Assembly (NCBI GenBank): GCA_014655195.1
Contig: BNBH01000020.1
Coordinates: forward strand, 1-64,000
Direction: 5' to 3'
Length of the DNA stretch: 64,000 nt
Source of the DNA: Streptomyces cellulosae
GTDB taxonomy: Bacteria; Actinomycetota; Actinomycetes; Streptomycetales; Streptomycetaceae
Below, one piece after another: positions 55,547 through 64,000 of this stretch (within the stretch, counting starts at the first letter, position 1; the number at the start of each line of letters is the position of its first letter). A program made the position numbers and the translations under genes. The notes under the pieces were generated by a model. The model was given only the letters and a program-made list of their open reading frames with translations, ran no database searches and had not been told where the DNA came from.

Positions 55547-56706
55547 CCACCCCGGAACGCACCCCGGACCGACGCCTGTACGGCCCCGACCACGAGGCCT
55601 TCCGCGAGACGGTGCGGACCTTCCTGACGAAGGAGGTGCTCCCGCACCACGAACGCTGGGAGAAGGACGGGGTGGTGGACCGCGAGGTGTGGCGCTCGGC
55701 CGGCCGCCAGGGACTGCTCGGCATGGCCGTCGACGAGGAGTACGGCGGCGGGGGCATCGACGACTTCCGCTACAGCGCCGTCCTCATCGAGGAGTTCGCC
55801 CGCGCCGGCGCCTCCGGACTGGCGATCAGCCTGCACAACGACATCGTCGGCCCCTACCTCACCCGTCTCGCCAACGACGAGCAGAAGAGCCGCTGGCTGC
55901 CCGGCTTCACCTCCGGCGACCTGTTCACCGCCATCGCCATGACCGAACCCGGCGCGGGATCGGACCTCCAGGGCATCCGCACCACCGCCGTCGACCGGGG
56001 CGACCACTACCTGCTCAACGGCGCCAAGACGTTCATCTCCAACGGCGTCCTCGCCGACCTCGTCGTCGTGGTCGCCCGCACCACCCCCGAGGGCGGCAGC
56101 GGCGGGCAGAGCCTCCTCGTCGTCGAGCGCGGCACGGAGGGCTTCGAACGCGGCCGCAACCTCGACAAGATCGGCCAGAAGGCGCAGGACACCGCCGAGC
56201 TGTTCTTCACCGACGTGCGCGTCCCCAAGGAGAACCTGCTGGGGGAGGAGAACCAGGCGTTCGCCTACCTCATGGGCAACCTCGCCCAGGAGCGGCTGGC
56301 CATCGCCGTCGGCGCCGCGGCCGCGGCCGAGGAGATCCTCGACGTCACCACCCGCTACGTGAAGGAACGCGAGGCGTTCGGCAGGCCCCTCGCCAAGCTC
56401 CAGCACATCCGGTTCGAGATCGCCGAGATGGCCACCGAGAACGCCGTCACCCGCGCCTTCCTGGACCGCTGCGTCGCCGACCACAGCGACGGCCGGCTCG
56501 ACGCCGTGCACGCCTCGATGGCCAAGTGGTGGGCCACCGAACTCAACAAGCGCGTCGTCGACCGCTGCCTCCAGCTGCACGGCGGCTACGGCTACATGAG
56601 CGAGTACAAGGTCGCCCGCGCGTTCCTCGACAGCCGCATCCAGACGATCTACGGCGGCACCACCGAAATCATGAAGGAGATCATCGGCCGCTCCCTGCTG
56701 CGCTGA
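55543..56706 (+). CDS. acyl-CoA dehydrogenase, long-chain type
   Basis: A 387-residue FAD enzyme with [18 protein letters not shown] and the C-terminal [18 protein letters not shown]. The usual MCAD-type glutamate in YEGT is Gly here. A glutamate near residue 250 ([10 protein letters not shown]) is in the helix G position used by long-chain and isovaleryl-CoA dehydrogenases, so the catalytic base is probably there. Such enzymes accept long or branched acyl-CoAs. GTG start overlaps the previous stop. Confidence 0.92.
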   Translation: MTTPERTPDRRLYGPDHEAFRETVRTFLTKEVLPHHERWEKDGVVDREVWRSAGRQGLLGMAVDEEYGGGGIDDFRYSAVLIEEFARAGASGLAISLHNDIVGPYLTRLANDEQKSRWLPGFTSGDLFTAIAMTEPGAGSDLQGIRTTAVDRGDHYLLNGAKTFISNGVLADLVVVVARTTPEGGSGGQSLLVVERGTEGFERGRNLDKIGQKAQDTAELFFTDVRVPKENLLGEENQAFAYLMGNLAQERLAIAVGAAAAAEEILDVTTRYVKEREAFGRPLAKLQHIRFEIAEMATENAVTRAFLDRCVADHSDGRLDAVHASMAKWWATELNKRVVDRCLQLHGGYGYMSEYKVARAFLDSRIQTIYGGTTEIMKEIIGRSLLR

Positions 56707-56755
56707 GCACCGGCCGGCTCCGCACCCCCTTGAACCGACTGGAAGGGCAACCGAG

Positions 56756-57970
56756 GTGAGCACCGAAGCGTATGTGTACGACGCGATCCGCACCCCGCGC
56801 GGACGCGGCAAGGCGAACGGCGCCCTGCACGGCACCAAACCCGTCGACCTGGTCGTCGGCCTGATCCACGAGATCCGCGCCCGCTTCCCCGGGCTCGACC
56901 CGGCGGCGGTGGACGACATCGTCCTCGGCGTGGTCAGTCCGCTGGGCGACCAGGGCGCGGACATCGCCCGTACCGCAGCCGTCCTCGCCGGACTGCCGGA
57001 CACGGTGGCCGGCGTCCAGGAGAACCGCTTCTGCGCCTCCGGGCTCGAAGCGGTCAACATGGCCGCGATGAAGGTCCGTTCGGGCTGGGAGGACCTCGTC
57101 CTCGCGGGCGGGGTGGAGTCCATGTCCCGCGTGCCGATGGGCAGCGACGGCGGCGCCTGGTCGTCCGACCCGCGCACCAACCACGACACCGGCTTCGTGC
57201 CGCAGGGCGTCGGCGCCGACCTCATCGCCACCATCGAGGGCTTTTCCCGACATGACGTGGACTCCTACGCGGCGCTCTCCCAGGAGCGGGCGGCCACGGC
57301 GTGGAAGGAGGGCCGTTACGACCGCTCCGTGATCCCCGTGCGGGACCGCAGCGGCCTCGTCGTCCTCGACCACGACGAGCACATGCGTCCCGGCACCACC
57401 GCCGCGTCGCTGGCGAAGCTCAAGCCGTCCTTCGCGGACATCGGCGAACTGGGCGGCTTCGACGCGGTGGCGCTGCAGAAGTACCACTGGGTCGAGAAGA
57501 TCGACCACGTCCACCACGCGGGCAACTCCTCCGGCATCGTCGACGGCGCCGCCCTCGTCGCGGTCGGCTCGCGCGAGGCCGGTGAGCGTTACGGCCTCAC
57601 CCCGCGCGCCCGGATCGTCTCCGGGGCCGTGTCCGGCGCCGACCCCACGATCATGCTGACGGGACCGACGCCGGCCTCCCGCAAGGCGCTCGCCAAGGCC
57701 GGGCTGACCGCGGACGACATCGACCTGGTCGAGATCAACGAGGCGTTCGCCGCGGTCGTGCTGCGGTTCGTGAAGGACATGGGCTTCCCGCTGGACAAGG
57801 TGAACGTCAACGGCGGCGCCATCGCGCTCGGCCATCCGCTCGGCGCGACCGGCGCGATGATCCTCGGCACCCTCGTCGACGAACTGGAGCGCCAGGACAA
57901 GCGCTACGGGCTGGCGACCCTGTGCGTCGGCGGCGGCATGGGCATCGCCACGGTCGTCGAACGCCTCTGA
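56756..57970 (+). CDS. fadA: thiolase (acetyl-CoA C-acyltransferase)
   Basis: A 404-residue thiolase. The nucleophile is Cys93 ([11 protein letters not shown]), with His360 ([15 protein letters not shown]) and Cys390 (LCVGGGMG). The thiolase-specific loop and the conserved NEAFA block are present. It catalyses the last step of beta-oxidation, releasing acetyl- or propionyl-CoA. GTG at 56756 follows GGAAGGG by about 8 nt. It pairs with the multifunctional protein encoded 51 bp downstream. Confidence 0.93.
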   Translation: MSTEAYVYDAIRTPRGRGKANGALHGTKPVDLVVGLIHEIRARFPGLDPAAVDDIVLGVVSPLGDQGADIARTAAVLAGLPDTVAGVQENRFCASGLEAVNMAAMKVRSGWEDLVLAGGVESMSRVPMGSDGGAWSSDPRTNHDTGFVPQGVGADLIATIEGFSRHDVDSYAALSQERAATAWKEGRYDRSVIPVRDRSGLVVLDHDEHMRPGTTAASLAKLKPSFADIGELGGFDAVALQKYHWVEKIDHVHHAGNSSGIVDGAALVAVGSREAGERYGLTPRARIVSGAVSGADPTIMLTGPTPASRKALAKAGLTADDIDLVEINEAFAAVVLRFVKDMGFPLDKVNVNGGAIALGHPLGATGAMILGTLVDELERQDKRYGLATLCVGGGMGIATVVERL

Positions 57971-58021
57971 ACCCTCTCCCCGGATCACATGGATCACACG
58001 GATCACCAGGAGCGCATCCGC

Positions 58022-60202
58022 ATGAGCAGCGAGTCCACCACCATCCGCTGGGAGCAGGACGACACCGGCGTCGTCACCCTCGTCCTCGACGACCCCGGCC
58101 AGTCGGTGAACACCATGAACGCGGCATTCATCGACTCGCTGGAGGCCGTCACCGCGAGGCTCGCCGAGCAGCGCGACAGCGTGCGGGGCGTGATCGTCGC
58201 CTCCGCCAAGAAGAGCTTCTTCGCCGGCGGCGACCTGCACGACCTGATCTCCGTCACACCCGCCACCGCCGGCGCCTCGTACGTCGCGGGGATGCGCGTC
58301 AAGCGGGCGCTGCGCGTCATGGAGACCCTGGGCAAGCCGGTCGTCGCCGCTCTCAACGGCGCGGCCCTCGGCGGCGGTTACGAGATCGCCCTGGCCTGCC
58401 ACCACCGCGTCGCCCTGGACGCCCCCGGCACCAAGGTCGGCTGCCCCGAGGTCACCCTGGGCCTGCTCCCCGGAGGCGGCGGCGTCACCCGCACGGTGCG
58501 CATGTTCGGCGTGACGGAGGCCCTGCGGAAGGTGCTCCTGGAGGGCACCCAGTACGGCGCCGCCCGCGCCCTGGAGAACGGCCTGGTCGACGAGATCGTC
58601 TCCGACCCCGACGAACTCCTCAGCCGAGCAAGGGCGTTCATCGACGCCCACCCCGAGTCCGCGCAGCTCTGGGACACCCCCGGCCACCGCATCCCCGGCG
58701 GCACCCCGTCCAACCCCAAGCTCGCCGCACAGCTCCCCGCCCTGCCCGCCCTGCTGCGCAAGAAGACCGGCGGCGCCCCGTACCCCTCCCCGCGCAACAT
58801 CCTCGCGGCGGCGGTGGAGACCGCCCAGGTCGACGTGGACACGGCCTTCGAGATCGAGGCGCGGTACCTGACCGAGCTGGTCACCGGGCAGATCACCAAG
58901 AACATGATCCAGGGGTTCTTCTTCGACCTCCAGGCGGTCAACTCCGGCGCGAGGCGACCGAAGGACGTCCCGGCCCGCACGGTCACCAAGGTCGCGGTGA
59001 TCGGCGCGGGCATGATGGGCGCCGGCATCGCCTACTCCTGCGCCGCCGCCGGCATCGACGTCGTCCTCAAGGACGTCTCCACAGAGTCGGCCGCCCGCGG
59101 CAAGGGCTACTCCGAGAAGCTCCTCGCCAAGGCCGTCGCCCGCGGCCGTACGACGCGGGAGAAGGCGGACGCGCTGCTCGCCCGCGTCACCCCGACCGCG
59201 GACACCGGCGACCTGGCCGGCTGCGACGCGGTGATCGAGGCCGTCTTCGAGGACACCGCCCTCAAGCACCAGGTGTTCCACGAGGTCCAGCATGCGGTCG
59301 CCCCGGACGCCCTGCTGTGCTCCAACACCTCCACCCTGCCCATCACCGTGCTCGCCAAGGGCGTCGAACGGCCCCGCGACTTCGTCGGCCTGCACTTCTT
59401 CTCGCCCGTCGACAAGATGCCGCTGGTCGAGATCGTCAAGGGCGAGAAGACCGGGGAGGAGGCGCTGGCGCGGGCGTTCGACCTGGTCCGGCAGATCCGC
59501 AAGACACCGATCGTGGTCAACGACGCGCGCGGCTTCTTCACCTCCCGCGTCATCGGCCGCTTCATCGACGAGGGCGTCGCCATGGTCGGCGAGGGCATCG
59601 AACCGGCCTCCGTCGAGCAGGCCGCCGCCCAGGCCGGCTACCCCGCCAAGGTCCTCGGCCTGATGGACGAACTCACCCTCACCCTCCCCCGGAAGATCCG
59701 TGAGGAGAACCGCCGCGCGGTCGAGGCCGACGGCGGTACTGGGGAGCCGCACCCCGCGGACGCGGTCGTCGACCGCATGATCGACGAGTTCGGCCGCCCC
59801 GGACGGTCCGGCGGCGCCGGCTTCTACGACTACGACGAGCAGGGCAGGCGCGCGGGCCTCTGGCCCGGACTGCGCGAGCACTTCACCGACCCCGCCAAGC
59901 AGCCCGCCGACCTGACCGAGCTGAAGGAGCGGATGCTCTTCGTCGAGGCGCTGGACGCGGTCCGCTGCCTGGAGGAAGGCGTCCTGGAGTCGGTGGCCGA
60001 CGCCAACGTCGGCTCGCTGCTGGGCATCGGCTTCCCGCCGTGGACCGGCGGCGTCCTGCAGTACGTCAACGGCTACGACGGCGGACTGCCCGGCTTCGTC
60101 GCCCGCGCCCGGCAGCTCGCGGCCCGGTACGGCGACCGCTTCACGCCGCCCGGGCTGCTGCTGGGCAAGGCCGAGCGCGGCGAGACCTTCACCGACGCCT
60201 GA
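58022..60202 (+). CDS. fadB: multifunctional 3-hydroxyacyl-CoA dehydrogenase/enoyl-CoA hydratase
   Basis: A 726-residue fusion. The N-terminal crotonase domain (about 10-200) has oxyanion-hole stretches FFAGGDLHDL and NGAALGGGYEIALAC and Glu in GCPEVTLGLLPGGGG. The NAD-binding domain begins at about residue 325 (VIGAGMMGAGIAY) with the HxFFSPV motif, and two C-terminal helical HAD domains follow. It hydrates enoyl-CoA and oxidises the hydroxyacyl-CoA. ATG 58022 is preferred over 57989 because AGGAG lies between them. Works with the preceding thiolase. Confidence 0.94.
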   Translation: MSSESTTIRWEQDDTGVVTLVLDDPGQSVNTMNAAFIDSLEAVTARLAEQRDSVRGVIVASAKKSFFAGGDLHDLISVTPATAGASYVAGMRVKRALRVMETLGKPVVAALNGAALGGGYEIALACHHRVALDAPGTKVGCPEVTLGLLPGGGGVTRTVRMFGVTEALRKVLLEGTQYGAARALENGLVDEIVSDPDELLSRARAFIDAHPESAQLWDTPGHRIPGGTPSNPKLAAQLPALPALLRKKTGGAPYPSPRNILAAAVETAQVDVDTAFEIEARYLTELVTGQITKNMIQGFFFDLQAVNSGARRPKDVPARTVTKVAVIGAGMMGAGIAYSCAAAGIDVVLKDVSTESAARGKGYSEKLLAKAVARGRTTREKADALLARVTPTADTGDLAGCDAVIEAVFEDTALKHQVFHEVQHAVAPDALLCSNTSTLPITVLAKGVERPRDFVGLHFFSPVDKMPLVEIVKGEKTGEEALARAFDLVRQIRKTPIVVNDARGFFTSRVIGRFIDEGVAMVGEGIEPASVEQAAAQAGYPAKVLGLMDELTLTLPRKIREENRRAVEADGGTGEPHPADAVVDRMIDEFGRPGRSGGAGFYDYDEQGRRAGLWPGLREHFTDPAKQPADLTELKERMLFVEALDAVRCLEEGVLESVADANVGSLLGIGFPPWTGGVLQYVNGYDGGLPGFVARARQLAARYGDRFTPPGLLLGKAERGETFTDA

Positions 60203-60311
60203 GCACCGTCCGCCCCCTCCCCACCGACACCGGGTACGCCCGCAGGGGCTTCCCCCCACGCCCCGGTCTCCCAGACGTTCTCTCCCCGACCCGCAACGCA
60301 AGGAGGCCCCG

Positions 60312-62144
60312 ATGACGTCACCACCTCCCACCGCAGGCGCCCTTCCCGACGACCCCGCCGACCGCACCCTGCCCCAGCTGCTGGCGCACAACGCGCACGC
60401 CTACCCCGAACTGCCGGGCCTGTCCTCGCAGTCGGAGGACCCGGACGCCGAGTGGACCACGCTCACCTGGGGCGAGATCCACGAGCACACCCGCACCCTC
60501 GCCGCCGGCTACCGGGCCCTCGGCGTCGGCCGCGGCGACCATGTGCTGCTGCTCATGGCCAACCGGCCCGAGCACTGGCTGTCGGACCTGGCGCTGGTCC
60601 GCCTCGGCGCGGTCCCGGTCAGCGTCTACGGCACCGCCGCCCCCGAGCAGATCACCCACATCGCCCGCAACTGCCGCGCCCGCCTCGCCGTCGTGGGCGG
60701 GGCGGAGCACCTCCCGGTGTGGGAGCCGCTGCTGGCCGACGCCGACACCCCGCTGGAACAGCTGGTGGTGGCCGACGCGGGGGCGGAGGCGACGCACGTG
60801 CCGTACGCGTCGCTGCAACAGGCGCCGGTGCCGGACGAGTTCGACAAGGAGCTCGACACCGCCCGGCCCGAGGACCCGCTCACCGTCGTCTACACCTCGG
60901 GCACCACCGGAGAGCCCAAGGGCGTGGTCCTCACCCACCGGGTGGTGCTGTCCAACGCGCTCGCCCTGGACGCCGTGGTGGAACTCCCGCCGCACGTCGA
61001 GCACATCTGCTACCTGCCGTTCGCGCACATCGCCGAACGCATGCTGGGCATCTACCTGCCCTGTCACCGCGCCTCGCACGTCTATCTGTGCGCCGACCCG
61101 ACGAAGGTCGGCGAGGTGGTGCGCAAGGTGCGTCCCGCGCAGTTCTTCGGCGTGCCGCGCATCTGGGAGAAGCTGTCCGCCGCCGTGCGGGCCGTGCTCT
61201 CGCTGATGCCGGACGACCAACGGGCCGTCATCGACGAGGCGTTCGAGGTGGCCCGTACGCACGTCCGGTACCGCGAGCGCGGCGAGACCCCGCCGCCCGA
61301 GCTCGAGGAGCGCTACCGGCGGGTCCGCAAGGAGGTGCTGCTGCCCATGCTGGCGGCCGGCGGTCTGGACCGGGTGACCTGGTCGGCCAGCGCGTCCGCG
61401 CCGATGCCGGTCGACGTGGTGAACTTCTGGGCCGGGTTCGGCATCGTCATCATGGACGCCTGGGGGCTGACCGAGACCACCGGGGTCGCCACCAGCAACA
61501 GCCCGAAGCTGGGCTTCCGGCTCGGCTCCGTGGGCCGGCCCGTGGAGTCCGTGGAGATCCGCATCGCCGACGACGGCGAGATCCTGGTGCGCGGCACGTC
61601 CGTGTTCGACGGCTACCTCCAGCCGGACGGCTCCGTGGCGTCCGCGCTGGACGCCGACGGCTGGCTCGCCACCGGCGACATCGGCCGTCTCGACGAGGAC
61701 GGCTATCTGTGGCTCACCGACCGCAAGAAGGAGATGATCATCACCTCGACCGGCAAGAACGTCTCGCCGGCCCTGGTGGAGAACGCCCTCAAGGAACACC
61801 CGCTGATCGGTCAGGCGATGGTCCACGGCGACAACCGCTCCTACCTGGTCGCCCTGCTGGTCCTCGACCCGGAGTCCGCGCCCGCCTGGGCCGCCAAGCA
61901 CGGCATCGACACGGACGGAGGTCTGGCCGCGCTGGTCCGGCACCCCGAGGTGCGGGCGGAGGTGGACCGCGCGGTCGCCGCCGCCAACTCCCGTCTCAAC
62001 CACACCGAGCAGGTCAAGCGGTACGAGCTGCTCGCCGAGGAATGGGGCCCGGCGACCGGTGAGCTGACGCCGTCGCTGAAGATGCGGCGCCGCGTCATCC
62101 GCGACAAGTACGCCGACGCCCTGACCGCGCTCTACCACGACTGA
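60312..62144 (+). CDS. fadD: long-chain acyl-CoA synthetase (AMP-dependent)
   Basis: A 610-residue ANL-superfamily ligase of the FadD15 type. It has the ATP/AMP loop VVYTSGTTGEPKGVVLTH, the MDAWGLTETTGV motif, hinge Asp/Lys at LTDRKKEMIITSTGKNVSP, and a C-terminal Lys in TPSLKMRRRVI. It makes acyl-CoA from free acids and ATP, the entry step to the preceding beta-oxidation genes. AAGGAGG lies 5-6 nt before ATG. A terminator follows. Confidence 0.93.
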   Translation: MTSPPPTAGALPDDPADRTLPQLLAHNAHAYPELPGLSSQSEDPDAEWTTLTWGEIHEHTRTLAAGYRALGVGRGDHVLLLMANRPEHWLSDLALVRLGAVPVSVYGTAAPEQITHIARNCRARLAVVGGAEHLPVWEPLLADADTPLEQLVVADAGAEATHVPYASLQQAPVPDEFDKELDTARPEDPLTVVYTSGTTGEPKGVVLTHRVVLSNALALDAVVELPPHVEHICYLPFAHIAERMLGIYLPCHRASHVYLCADPTKVGEVVRKVRPAQFFGVPRIWEKLSAAVRAVLSLMPDDQRAVIDEAFEVARTHVRYRERGETPPPELEERYRRVRKEVLLPMLAAGGLDRVTWSASASAPMPVDVVNFWAGFGIVIMDAWGLTETTGVATSNSPKLGFRLGSVGRPVESVEIRIADDGEILVRGTSVFDGYLQPDGSVASALDADGWLATGDIGRLDEDGYLWLTDRKKEMIITSTGKNVSPALVENALKEHPLIGQAMVHGDNRSYLVALLVLDPESAPAWAAKHGIDTDGGLAALVRHPEVRAEVDRAVAAANSRLNHTEQVKRYELLAEEWGPATGELTPSLKMRRRVIRDKYADALTALYHD

Positions 62145-62160
62145 CCGCCCTCCACAGGAC

Positions 62161-62201
62161 GAAGGCCGTCCGCCCCTCTGGTCAGGGGACGGGCGGCCTT
62201 C
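62161..62201. terminator. bidirectional terminator after fadD
   Basis: GAAGGCCGTCCGCCCC pairs with GGGGACGGGCGGCCTTC around an 8-nt loop with minor mismatches, and CTTGT follows. It serves the convergent fadD and acyl-CoA dehydrogenase genes. Confidence 0.8.
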
Positions 62202-62215
62202 TTGTGCGCCCCGGC

Positions 62216-63355
62216 TCAGAGCCCGTACGTCTTGCCGATGACGTCCCGCTGGATCTCGCTCGTCCCTCCGTACACCGTGGAGACGACCGCGGCCCGCAGG
62301 TGGCGCTCCATGTCGAACTCCGTGGTGTAGCCGTAGCCGCCCATCATCTGCATGCCCTCCAGCGTGACCCGCTTGGCGAGTTCGGTGGCCTTCAGCTTGG
62401 CCATCGACGCCTCGCGCGGGAACAGCTTCTCCGGGTGCGCGTCGCAGTCCAGGGCCACCTCGCGCACCAGCAGCCGCGTGCACTCGATCTCCGTGGCGAG
62501 GTCCGCGACGCGGTGCCGTATCGCCTGGAACGAGCCGACGGGCCGCCCGAACTGCTCCCGCTCACGGACGTAGGCGATCGCGTCGTCGAAGGCGCGGCGG
62601 GCCAGCCCCAGCATGTTCGCCGCCAGGAACAGCCGCTCGTGGTTGAGACCGGCCATCAACTGCTTCCAGCCGCCGTTCACCTCGCCCACCACCGAGTCCG
62701 CGGGCAGCCGTACGTCCGTCAGATAGACGTCGTTGACCTCCCGGCCGCGCATCGTCTCGATGCCCCGGATCTCCACGAAGGGCGTGCCGGCGGGCAGATG
62801 GAACATGGTCAGCCCGCCGTGCTTGTCCTCGCCGGTGCGGGCGACCAGCAGGATGCTCTCGGCGCAGTGCGCGTTGGAGATCCATGTCTTCTGGCCGTCG
62901 ATCACCCAGGTGCCGTCCCGCTGCTGCCGGGCCCGGCAGCGCAGCGCCCCCACGTCGGAACCGGCCCCCGGCTCCGACATCGCGATCGCCAGCACGTCCC
63001 CGCGGACGACACCGGACAGCACCTCCTGCCGCTGCTGCTCCGTGCCGAACCGCTCGTACGCCTTCGCCGTGATCACCGTGGTGATGAAGCCGCCGCACGG
63101 CACCATCCCGTACGACGTCTCCTCCAGGAACAGACAGGCGTCGGCCGTGCCGCCGCCCGCGCCGCCGTACTCCTCCGGCAGGCAGATGCCCAGCCAGCCC
63201 AGGTCGGCGAGCCGGCGGTACAGCTCCGGATGGTGCGCCTCGCGGCCCCCGTCCGTCAGCGCGTCACGCTGTTCTCGGGTGCCGCACTCGCGCTTGGCGA
63301 AGTCGCGTACGGCCGCCGCGAACGCGGCCTGTTCCTCGGTGAGTCGACTGCCCAT
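62216..63355 (-). CDS. acyl-CoA dehydrogenase family protein (second)
   Basis: A 379-residue FAD enzyme with IAMSEPGAGSDVGALRCRA, WVIDGQKTWISNA, NHERLFLAANMLG (Glu in the helix G position) and the C-terminal VYGGTSEIQRDVIGKTYGL. Again Gly replaces the Glu of the YEGT motif. The start at 63355 follows GGAGG; the open frame reaches 63631 but overlaps the operator and the divergent TetR gene. It is divergent from a TetR gene with a shared 25-bp operator, so it is probably its target. Likely a branched or medium-chain acyl-CoA dehydrogenase. Confidence 0.92.
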   Translation of the reverse strand: MGSRLTEEQAAFAAAVRDFAKRECGTREQRDALTDGGREAHHPELYRRLADLGWLGICLPEEYGGAGGGTADACLFLEETSYGMVPCGGFITTVITAKAYERFGTEQQRQEVLSGVVRGDVLAIAMSEPGAGSDVGALRCRARQQRDGTWVIDGQKTWISNAHCAESILLVARTGEDKHGGLTMFHLPAGTPFVEIRGIETMRGREVNDVYLTDVRLPADSVVGEVNGGWKQLMAGLNHERLFLAANMLGLARRAFDDAIAYVREREQFGRPVGSFQAIRHRVADLATEIECTRLLVREVALDCDAHPEKLFPREASMAKLKATELAKRVTLEGMQMMGGYGYTTEFDMERHLRAAVVSTVYGGTSEIQRDVIGKTYGL

Positions 63356-63414
63356 CAGGTCCTCCGGGGTCCGGTGCCGGTCGGCGGCTCGGTACGGGTG
63401 GGGCGCGTTCTGCA

Positions 63415-63439
63415 GATACAAAGTTATGATAGTTGTATC
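63415..63439. promoter_or_regulatory. 25-bp TetR-type operator between divergent genes
   Basis: GATACAA-N11-TTGTATC is a perfect 7-bp inverted repeat, in an AT-rich patch unlike its surroundings. It lies 60 bp upstream of the acyl-CoA dehydrogenase and 43 bp upstream of the TetR gene. Confidence 0.7.
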
Positions 63440-63482
63440 AGCGTCTCTGAGGGAGTCGTTCGCCGGTATCGTGAGGAGCACC

Positions 63483-64000
63483 ATGAGAACTGACACGAAC
63501 GACTCGTGGCTCGCCCGGGCCCTCGCCCTGCCGGAGCCCGAGGACGACACGGCGCGGCGCATCCTCGACGCGGCACTGGAGCAGTTCACCCTCCTCGGCG
63601 TGCGCCGCTCCTCCGTGGACGACGTCGCCAAGCGGGCCGGTGTCTCCCGGGTGACCGTCTACCGGCGCTTCCAGACCAAGGACCGCCTGGTCGAGGAGAC
63701 CCTGCTGCGCGAGCTGAGCCGCTTCTTCGCCCGGCTGGACGCCGCGGTGGCCGGTCTGCCGACCATGAAGGAGCGCGTGATCGAGGGGTTCGCCGTCTCC
63801 CTGCGCCACACCCGTGCCCACCCCCTGTTCGGCGGCATGCTGCGGCTCGAACCCGAGGTGGTGCTGCCGTACCTGACCGTGCAGGGCGGCTCCTCGCTCA
63901 ACGCGACCGTCGAGTACCTGACGGGGCATCTGCGCCGGGCGCAGCAGGTCGAGGGGCGCCCCGACGAGGACCCGCGCCCGGTCGCCGAGCTGATGGTGCG
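63483..64000 (+). CDS. TetR family regulator, cut by window end
   Basis: The first 172 residues of a TetR regulator. The HTH is at about residues 24-68 (ARRILDAALEQFTLLGVRRS and VAKRAGVSRVTVYRRF), and a helical ligand domain begins at about residue 75. The C-terminus lies beyond position 64000. GTGAGGAGC before the ATG at 63483 gives a ribosome-binding site. It probably represses itself and the divergent acyl-CoA dehydrogenase through the operator at 63415. Confidence 0.9.
   Translation, partial: MRTDTNDSWLARALALPEPEDDTARRILDAALEQFTLLGVRRSSVDDVAKRAGVSRVTVYRRFQTKDRLVEETLLRELSRFFARLDAAVAGLPTMKERVIEGFAVSLRHTRAHPLFGGMLRLEPEVVLPYLTVQGGSSLNATVEYLTGHLRRAQQVEGRPDEDPRPVAELMV

Noticed and set aside
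56681-60391. Open frame of more than 1200 codons opposite thiolase and FadB
   Set aside because: Entirely antisense to clear thiolase and multifunctional beta-oxidation genes; composition is typical of a codon-position shadow.

Overview
The window is high-GC DNA with codon use, spaced TTGACN/TANNNT promoters, leaderless starts and gene families that point to a Streptomyces chromosome. The assignment is by gene content only. It looks like catabolic and secretory accessory sequence plus some core genes (monomeric isocitrate dehydrogenase, SecDF, tRNA-Pro), with no phage, transposase or CRISPR array.

Region by region: (1) 58-6669 is a sugar or cyclitol catabolic set: three Gfo/Idh/MocA dehydrogenases (one broken), an SDR dehydrogenase, a phytanoyl-CoA-dioxygenase-like oxygenase and a LacI-type regulator, plus a TMEM175-like channel. 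(2) 6853-9149 holds tRNA-Pro(GGG), two FMN/F420 split-barrel proteins (one frameshifted), a TetR-DUF6069 deletion chimera behind two intact-looking operators, and an ankyrin protein. (3) 9222-14527 is the most interesting block: a TPR-CHAT protease-like protein divergent from a tightly overlapping trio of subtilisin-like protease, ECF-type sigma factor and small acidic protein. (4) 14572-23063 holds N-formylglutamate amidohydrolase, isocitrate dehydrogenase, MscS channel, a frameshifted enoyl-CoA hydratase, a flippase-like membrane protein and an ABC exporter behind a MerR-type operator. (5) 23275-30392 holds SecDF, a NarL-type two-component system, two DksA-like zinc proteins and an MreB-like ATPase. 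(6) 30630-40808 is a xylan-utilisation region: GH11 xylanase and CE4 acetyl-xylan esterase, both carrying CBM2-like modules, then a LacI regulator divergent from a bxlEFG-type ABC transporter and GH3 beta-xylosidase. The two halves share the same 11-bp operator. (7) 40881-47940 holds a secreted GH13 alpha-amylase, a nitroreductase, a metallothionein-like protein, a frameshifted SDR and a DUF2236 protein. (8) 48155-64000 holds a latex clearing protein (Lcp, rubber oxygenase), a double TetR regulator, and a beta-oxidation cluster with alpha-methylacyl-CoA racemase. Together these could form a polyisoprene degradation pathway.

Five otherwise ordinary genes (at 58-645, 7019-7498, 8241-8647, 19276-20041 and 45633-46456) carry single-base indels, mostly in G/C or A runs. 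Either these are real pseudogenes or the assembly has residual indel errors. Most starts were chosen from Shine-Dalgarno spacing, stop/start overlaps or leaderless promoters.
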